Assembly: GCA_026389415.1 (NCBI GenBank)
Contig: JAPLHX010000286.1
Location: 1-7,561, forward strand
Origin: Coprothermobacterota bacterium
GTDB taxonomy: Bacteria; Caldisericota; JANLFM01
Reading direction: 5' to 3'
Length of the DNA: 7,561 bases
This document shows, piece by piece, positions 3,114 through 7,561 of the stretch. Each line of letters begins with the position of its first letter. Position 1 is the first letter of the stretch. The notes beneath the pieces were generated by a model, which saw only the letters and a list, made by a program, of their open reading frames with translations, was not told the DNA's origin and made no database searches. The translations under genes were made by a program, and so were the position numbers.

Positions 3114-5654
3114 GTGAAAGCAAAACGTCCCCAGCGAATGGGTTTCTCTGGCCCCCAACCACTGCCTGGTTCCCGGCGCAAGCTGAGATGGGCCCGTTAT
3201 CTTCCCGCCGCGTTTTTCATCGTCTCCGTCTTGGTGCTGTCGATTGTTTTTGCCAATGTCGTTACCACCGGTGCGGAAGATGCCTTCCGAGCCACCTTCC
3301 AAATCGAAGCCAACCAGCTCTTCCTCCTGCTGCAAGGTGATGTGGAAAAGAATCTTGGCATTTTGCGGAATCTGGAATCTTTTTTTATGGCCAGCGTTTC
3401 GGTGGAACGCTCGGAATTCCACGACTTTTTAGCCAATCCTCTGCGTGCGCAGTCGGGGATCCAGGCACTGGAATGGATTCCGCGCGTGACGGAGGAGGAA
3501 CGGGTTTCCTTGGAAGCCGCGGCCCGAGCGGACGGCAATCCCGGTTACGCGATCCGCGAACGCAACGCCAACGGCGAATTGGCGGCCGCCGGTACACGGG
3601 CAGAATACTTTCCGGTGTACTATGTGGAGCCGCTGGCCGAAAATGAAGCGGTTCTCGGTTTTGACATGGCTTCCGACTCTACTCGCAAACGGATCTTGGA
3701 AGTGGCGCGCGATCAGGGAAGTTTGGTGGTATCCCCGCTGACCCGTCTGGTGCAGGAAACGGGACAAGAACGGGGGGTGCTGGCGGTTCGACCGATCTAC
3801 CGCAACGGAATGTCGCATCAATCCGTCGCCGAGCGACAAGCGGCATTGCAGGGGTTTGTGTTGGGTGCCTTCCGCCTTCCAGAGCTGATGGGTGCCAGTC
3901 TGCGGGAGACAAACTTTCCCGGCCTGCAATTTGAGCTGTGGGACATCAGCGGGCCGCAAGCGGAATTGCTCTATCGTTCCACCGAACCGCAAAGCTCGTC
4001 AGCCTATCAAGCGGTGTTTTCTATGCAGTTGGACACCAGGGTCTGGCAATTGCGCGTGTTCCCCAGCACTGGCGGGCTGCCAGGCACCGGTTGGGTATTC
4101 TTCGCGATCCTCTTGGGAGGACTTGCTATCACGGCCTTGTTGCTGTTCTACCTGGTGGGTTCCATCCGCCATACAAACCGTCTGGAAGCAGCGCGGGAAG
4201 CCTTACGACAAAGTGAGGAGGAGTTCCGCAGCTTTTCCGACCGGTCGCAAGTCGGCTTTTACCGCACCACCCCCGATGGTCGGATCCTGATGGCCAACCC
4301 GGCCCTGGTGCAGATGCTCGGCTTTCACACGTTTGAGGAATTGTCTCTACACAGCATCGATGTGGCGGAGTTGGAAGACCCACAACAGCGGGCCCAGTTC
4401 AAGCAAAAAATGGATTTTGGCGGCGAAGTCCGCGGTTTGGAAGCCACCTGGCATCGACCGGACGGCATTTCTCTTTTCGTAAGGGAGAACGCCAGAGCTG
4501 TGCGGGATTCCTCCGGCCGGATCCTCTATTACGAAGGGACCGCCGAAGACATCACCGAGCAGAAAAGTGCCACAGAAGCCATGCGGGAGAGCGAAGAGCG
4601 GTTTCGTTCCTTGTTTGAATTGGCCCACGACGCCATTTTTCTGCTGGACGAAGAGGGTCGTTTCCTCGATTGCAACCCACAAGCACTGCTACTGTTCGGT
4701 ACTCCCAGAGAGCGGCTGATTGGCAAGTTCCCATGGCAATTCTCTCCCCCGGCGCAAGCGGACGGCCAGGGATCGCAACAAGAAGCGGGCCTGCACATCG
4801 CGGCGGCCTGGGAAGGTCAACCCCAATCGTTTGAATGGCAACACCAGCGCACAGACGGCACGATATTGAGCGCGGAAGTGTCCCTAAATCGAGTGGATAC
4901 CGGGCATCATCGGTGGCTTCAGGCCATCGTGCGCGATGTCTCGGAACGGAAACGGCTGCAGCAAGAAGCAGAAAAGATGCGGGTGGACTTCCTCTTCGCC
5001 GTCACCCACGAGCTGAAAACCCCCCTGTTCCTGATGGCTACCGCCCAGCAGATGGTCCATGCTTTGCCTCCGGACGAACGGGAGCGACGCTTCATCGAGC
5101 TGGAAGAGGTCTGGACTCGCAACCTCAGCCGGCTTCGTTTGCTGATCAACAACCTGGTGGACAGCCAGCGCGGGCAGGTCAGCAGCATTCACTTGTACCA
5201 GACTCCCACGGATTTGACCGCTTTGGTGGCCCGGGTTGCGGCGGATATAGAGATTTTAGCGGAGCAGAAGCGGCTGCATTTGGAAGTCCATCTGCAACCG
5301 ATCCCCGCCCTTCTCTTAGACGAGGAAGCGATCGAGCGGGTCGTTTACAATTTGCTGACCAATGCCATCAAGTTCTCCGACAGTGGGCGGACGGTGGAAG
5401 TACGGCTGCGGTACGAAGGGAACGAGGTCGTGTTGGAAGTAGAGGACCAAGGTCGGGGAATCTCGGCGGAAGCGCTTCCCAATCTATTCCAACCCTTCCG
5501 TCGATCGTCCAGTGCCGACCAGGCGGTCGTTCCCGGCACCGGCCTGGGGCTTTATGTCTGCAAGATCCTGGTGGAGTCCCACGGTGGTTCGATCTCGCTG
5601 CAAAGCGAAGAGGGGAAGGGTACCACCGCAACCGTGCGCCTGCCAGTTTCTTAA
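3114..5654 (+). CDS. membrane-bound CHASE-PAS-PAS sensor histidine kinase
   Basis: An 846-aa kinase if read from GTG 3114, which has CGGAG eight bases upstream. An in-frame ATG at 3078 would add 12 residues but has no ribosome binding site and overlaps the likely -10. Order of parts: basic N-terminus; membrane helix at about 30-50; extracytoplasmic CHASE-type sensor (core about 115-265, with GIQALEWIPRV and an ARDQG...VSPL region); second helix at about 327-351; PAS domains at about 371-483 and 496-612; HisKA with phospho-acceptor His632 in THELKTPL; HATPase_c with N box NLLTNAIKFS (746-755), G1 Asp778 in EDQGRGI, F box LFQPFRR and G2 box GTGLGL (808-813). All catalytic boxes are intact. CHASE domains bind small external ligands; the ligand here is unknown. 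No response regulator is adjacent, so it is an orphan kinase in this window. Confidence 0.9.
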   Translation: MKAKRPQRMGFSGPQPLPGSRRKLRWARYLPAAFFIVSVLVLSIVFANVVTTGAEDAFRATFQIEANQLFLLLQGDVEKNLGILRNLESFFMASVSVERSEFHDFLANPLRAQSGIQALEWIPRVTEEERVSLEAAARADGNPGYAIRERNANGELAAAGTRAEYFPVYYVEPLAENEAVLGFDMASDSTRKRILEVARDQGSLVVSPLTRLVQETGQERGVLAVRPIYRNGMSHQSVAERQAALQGFVLGAFRLPELMGASLRETNFPGLQFELWDISGPQAELLYRSTEPQSSSAYQAVFSMQLDTRVWQLRVFPSTGGLPGTGWVFFAILLGGLAITALLLFYLVGSIRHTNRLEAAREALRQSEEEFRSFSDRSQVGFYRTTPDGRILMANPALVQMLGFHTFEELSLHSIDVAELEDPQQRAQFKQKMDFGGEVRGLEATWHRPDGISLFVRENARAVRDSSGRILYYEGTAEDITEQKSATEAMRESEERFRSLFELAHDAIFLLDEEGRFLDCNPQALLLFGTPRERLIGKFPWQFSPPAQADGQGSQQEAGLHIAAAWEGQPQSFEWQHQRTDGTILSAEVSLNRVDTGHHRWLQAIVRDVSERKRLQQEAEKMRVDFLFAVTHELKTPLFLMATAQQMVHALPPDERERRFIELEEVWTRNLSRLRLLINNLVDSQRGQVSSIHLYQTPTDLTALVARVAADIEILAEQKRLHLEVHLQPIPALLLDEEAIERVVYNLLTNAIKFSDSGRTVEVRLRYEGNEVVLEVEDQGRGISAEALPNLFQPFRRSSSADQAVVPGTGLGLYVCKILVESHGGSISLQSEEGKGTTATVRLPVS

Positions 5655-5660
5655 AAACAC

Positions 5661-5677
5661 CGAAAGCCTCCCTTTCG
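5661..5677. terminator. weak hairpin after the kinase gene
   Basis: CGAAAG (5661-5666) and CTTTCG (5672-5677) form a 6-bp stem with a 5-nt loop, starting six bases after the kinase stop. On the plus strand it is followed by CATCCCCC, not T residues, so it is a poor intrinsic terminator for the kinase. On the minus strand it is followed by GTGTTTTT, but no minus-strand gene lies nearby. It may only mark the end of the kinase transcript. Confidence 0.3.
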
Positions 5678-5693
5678 CATCCCCCAAAAAACG

Positions 5694-5725
5694 GACGATC
5701 CATCGTCTCCGCTCTGTGCTATAAT
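5694..5725 (+). promoter_or_regulatory. extended -10 promoter with a palindromic operator candidate
   Basis: TGCTATAAT at 5717-5725 is a perfect extended -10 (TGn plus TATAAT). The -35 position (about 5697-5702) has no good match. Instead it is covered by the palindrome GACGAT-CC-ATCGTC (5694-5707). A perfect extended -10 without a -35 and with a dyad at the -35 position fits a regulated promoter for the zinc-ribbon/Nfn genes. A run of nine T residues (5725-5733) follows directly, at the expected start of transcription. Confidence 0.6.
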
Positions 5726-5734
5726 TTTTTTTTA

Positions 5735-5796
5735 CCGTTTGGGAAACGGCAAGGGCTTCGTCCGGGATAGCGAAGACATCCTTTTGCTGTTGATGT
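5735..5796 (+). promoter_or_regulatory. structured leader of the zinc-ribbon/Nfn operon
   Basis: Three short inverted repeats follow one another in the leader: CCGTTT-GGG-AAACGG (5735-5749, perfect), CTTCG/CGAAG (5756-5760 and 5771-5775), and ACATC/GATGT (5776-5780 and 5792-5796). None is followed by a T run. The ribosome binding site GGAGG (5804-5808) stays outside them. They may protect the 5' end or be bound by a regulator. No known riboswitch class is recognised. Confidence 0.3.
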
Positions 5797-5815
5797 AAGA
5801 AACGGAGGTTCGATC

Positions 5816-6685
5816 ATGCTGTCATTGGTATCGATGCGGGTCAAATGCCCGCTCTGCGGCCGATCCTTGATGGACGAGGCGCACAAGCTCGACAACGAGC
5901 CCGCCATCTCCCTGCGCTTTCGCCTGGAAGGCGAAGAGGGCTGGATCCGGCTGTCGTCCGTCTATGGCAGCTTCCTGGTGGAGAGCGAATTTCCCATTCC
6001 CAATGGCGGGTTGGTTGAGTTTCTGTGCCCCGGTTGCCAGCAACAATTGAAGAGCACGGTGTCTTGTGAAGTCTGCCTGGCCCCGATGGTGCCGCTTTCG
6101 CTGGAAGAGGGCGGCCGTCTGTTCATCTGCACCCGCCGTGGCTGCCGCAAGCATTTCCTGGAGTTCGAGGACGCAGTAGTCGCCTTGAGCAGGTTCTACG
6201 ACAAGTATTGTTTCGATGCCAACCTTCCTCCCGACCATCGAGGGGAGCTGACCGAGGTGCGGGAAGAATATGTAACTCGCCCCAAAGTGACGATGGGCAC
6301 GGGCACCTATCTCTACGCCTATTGCCCGCATTGCAACCAGAGCCTGATCGAGAAGAACACGATCTATTTCGTGCTGGTGGACCGCCAGGGACGGGAGGGG
6401 AGACTGGCCCTCAGCCCTTATCTGAACGTCTTCACCCACCTCTCCACCGTCGAGATCCCGGAAGGGGAAGAGGTGGCGGATTTGCTTTGCCCCCACTGCC
6501 ACCACTCATTGATGGAGCCCGAGAAACCCTGTGAGCGCTGCGGCGCCCGCGTGACCCGGATTACCGTCTCGGCCATGAAGAAATTGATCACGTTCTACAT
6601 CTGCCTGCGCAAGGGCTGCACCTGGCACGGCGTCTCCAACGAGGACACCCAACTGATCGCCCTGCAAGACAGCCTGGAGTGGTAG
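5816..6685 (+). CDS. tandem-duplicated zinc-ribbon protein of unknown function
   Basis: I do not recognise a named family. The 289-aa protein consists of two related halves. Half 1 has Cys pairs at 11/14, 71/74, 84/87 and 105/110; half 2 at 170/173, 225/228, 239/242 and 263/268. Each half reads CPxCxxSLxE, a strand region with an EGxxxxLS-like segment and a proline-rich turn, then LCPxCxxxL, CxxC, and finally (F/Y)IC-x4-C of the form CTRRGC or CLRKGC. Sixteen cysteines in this spacing predict four zinc sites. There is no signal peptide or membrane helix. The ATG is supported by GGAGG seven bases upstream. Its stop is one base before the Nfn small-subunit start, so the two are almost certainly co-translated. 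A role in assembling, binding or regulating the Nfn complex is inferred from position only. Rubredoxin-like iron sites are an alternative metal choice. Confidence 0.75.
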   Translation: MLSLVSMRVKCPLCGRSLMDEAHKLDNEPAISLRFRLEGEEGWIRLSSVYGSFLVESEFPIPNGGLVEFLCPGCQQQLKSTVSCEVCLAPMVPLSLEEGGRLFICTRRGCRKHFLEFEDAVVALSRFYDKYCFDANLPPDHRGELTEVREEYVTRPKVTMGTGTYLYAYCPHCNQSLIEKNTIYFVLVDRQGREGRLALSPYLNVFTHLSTVEIPEGEEVADLLCPHCHHSLMEPEKPCERCGARVTRITVSAMKKLITFYICLRKGCTWHGVSNEDTQLIALQDSLEW

Positions 6686-6686
6686 C

Positions 6687-7517
6687 GTGCACCTGATCCT
6701 GGACCGCCAGGAGCTGGCCAAGGGGAACATGGTGGCTTTGACGGTGGAGGCACCGGCCATCGCGGCCAAGATCAAACCCGGCCAGTTCGTGATCCTGCGC
6801 CTAAACGACACCGGCGAGCGGGTGCCCCTGACCGTGGCCTTAAGAGATCCGCAGCACGGCACGATCACGATCATCTTCCAGGTATTGGGCAAGAGTACGG
6901 CCATGCTGGGCTCGCTCAAGATCGGCGACGCCATCAAGGACCTGGTCGGCCCCCTGGGTCTGGCCGACGAATTTCGCAAGATTGGCACCATCGTGGGCAT
7001 CGGCGGCGGATCCGGCATCGCCGTGCTTCATCACCTGCTGACCGGCTACGCCGAGGCCGGCAACCACCTGATCGGCGTCATCGGCGCCCGGGAGAAGGAT
7101 TTCATCATCCTGGAGGACGAGATGACCACCCTCTGCGACCGGCTGCTGATCACCACCGACGATGGCAGCTACGGCGCGCACGGTTTGGTCACCGACGCCC
7201 TGAAGAGCCTGGTGGAGGAACAAATCGAGATCCACCTGGTGATCGCAGTGGGACCGGTGGTGATGATGCGTGCGATCTGTCAGATGACCCGCTTGTATAA
7301 AATCCCGACCCTGGTCAGCCTGAATCCGATCATGGTGGACGGCACGGGCATGTGCGGGGCCTGCCGGGTGACGGTGGGCGGAGTGACCAAGTTCGCCTGC
7401 GTGGACGGGCCGCACTTCGACGGACACCAGGTGGACTTCGACGAGCTGATCCAGCGCAACAATATGTACACTCGCGACGAGAAGACTTCGCTGCTGTTTT
7501 CGATCCGGGCCGGGTAG
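6687..7517 (+). CDS. nfnA: NADH-dependent ferredoxin:NADP oxidoreductase small subunit (NfnA/SudB-like FAD/NAD-binding protein)
   Basis: The 276-aa protein matches the small subunit of Nfn, also annotated as the sulfide dehydrogenase or dihydroorotate dehydrogenase-like electron-transfer subunit. With its large partner it couples reduction of NADP by NADH and by reduced ferredoxin through flavin bifurcation, in the cytoplasm. The FAD domain (about 1-95) has PGQFVILR and the flavin motif RVPLT (45-49). The NAD domain has GIGGGSG (104-110) and VIGAREKD. The C-terminal [2Fe-2S] region is NPIMVDGTGMCGACRVTVGG...FACVDGPHFDGH, with Asp218, Cys223, Cys226 and Cys238 matching the Asp-plus-three-Cys set known for Nfn. 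The GTG start lies one base after the upstream stop, with GGAG seven bases away. Unusually, the nucleotide loop reads GGGSGIAV where relatives typically have GGGxGIAP. PyrK is a less likely alternative because of the CVDGPxFDGHxVDF tail. Confidence 0.88.
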   Translation: MHLILDRQELAKGNMVALTVEAPAIAAKIKPGQFVILRLNDTGERVPLTVALRDPQHGTITIIFQVLGKSTAMLGSLKIGDAIKDLVGPLGLADEFRKIGTIVGIGGGSGIAVLHHLLTGYAEAGNHLIGVIGAREKDFIILEDEMTTLCDRLLITTDDGSYGAHGLVTDALKSLVEEQIEIHLVIAVGPVVMMRAICQMTRLYKIPTLVSLNPIMVDGTGMCGACRVTVGGVTKFACVDGPHFDGHQVDFDELIQRNNMYTRDEKTSLLFSIRAG

Positions 7518-7524
7518 ATAGGCC

Positions 7525-7561
7525 ATGGCCAAGAAAACGAACGCCGAATCCACTCCTGCCA
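7525..7561 (+). CDS. nfnB: start of a downstream gene, probably the Nfn large subunit (gltA-like), cut by window edge
   Basis: Only 12 codons are visible, beginning ATG at 7525 and reading MAKKTNAESTPA. The start is seven bases after the nfnA stop on the same strand. In most genomes the Nfn small-subunit gene is directly followed by the large subunit, a glutamate-synthase small-chain-like NADPH-binding flavoprotein with [4Fe-4S] clusters and a Lys/Pro-rich N-terminus. The assignment rests on gene order, since the visible residues are not diagnostic. The ribosome binding site is weak (AGG close to the ATG), suggesting coupling to nfnA. Confidence 0.5.
   Translation, partial: MAKKTNAESTPA

Noticed and set aside
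4835..5770. Plus-strand open frame (311 codons) overlapping the kinase 3' end in another frame
   Set aside because: The kinase frame holds intact H, N, G1, F and G2 boxes across the same bases, and the alternative product is Arg/Ser/Gly-rich without motifs.
5822..6505. Minus-strand open frame opposite the zinc-ribbon gene
   Set aside because: The plus frame has regular paired cysteines, a good ribosome binding site and coupling to the next gene; the minus frame has none of these.
6840..7553. Minus-strand open frame opposite nfnA
   Set aside because: It is His/Asp/Val-rich translation of the reverse of an easily recognised Nfn small subunit.

Overview
The window looks like a chromosomal segment of a Firmicutes (Clostridia-type) bacterium with moderately high GC. 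The best clue is a minus-strand cluster with three small families largely confined to Firmicutes: DUF1659, DUF2922 and YvrJ. The next clue is an Nfn-type (NADH-dependent reduced ferredoxin:NADP oxidoreductase) operon, common in anaerobes that work with ferredoxin. Genus cannot be decided from the sequence. No tRNA, rRNA, CRISPR array or recognisable insertion sequence was seen.

Layout. (1) Positions 3-409, plus strand: the 3' part of a hicB antitoxin gene and a complete hicA toxin gene, sharing one base at the stop/start junction. (2) Positions 530-3004, minus strand: a unit read leftward from a near-consensus sigma-A promoter (about 2975-3004). It passes a terminator-like leader hairpin, then DUF1659, DUF2922, a possible 36-aa basic ORF, a leaderless N-acetylmuramoyl-L-alanine amidase with one SLH repeat, YvrJ (one membrane helix), a possible 21-34-aa ORF and a 146-aa coiled-coil protein. 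(3) Positions 3027-5654, plus strand: a divergently transcribed, membrane-bound CHASE-PAS-PAS histidine kinase with no response regulator in view. (4) Positions 5694-7561, plus strand: a palindrome, an extended -10 promoter and a structured leader, then an unrecognised 289-aa protein made of two tandem copies of an eight-cysteine zinc-ribbon unit, the Nfn small subunit (1-nt gap) and the first codons of what is probably the large subunit.

How the parts may work together. In block 2, a cytosolic cell-wall amidase beside a one-helix membrane protein resembles an endolysin/holin pair, and the conserved small proteins around it have no known role. The kinase shares its upstream region with this block, so shared control is possible but not shown. 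In block 4, the tight spacing ties the double zinc-ribbon protein to the flavin-based bifurcating Nfn enzyme, which balances NADH, NADPH and ferredoxin. An accessory, assembly or regulatory role is inferred. The best candidates for something undescribed are the minus-strand small-protein/amidase unit and the duplicated zinc-ribbon protein of the Nfn operon.
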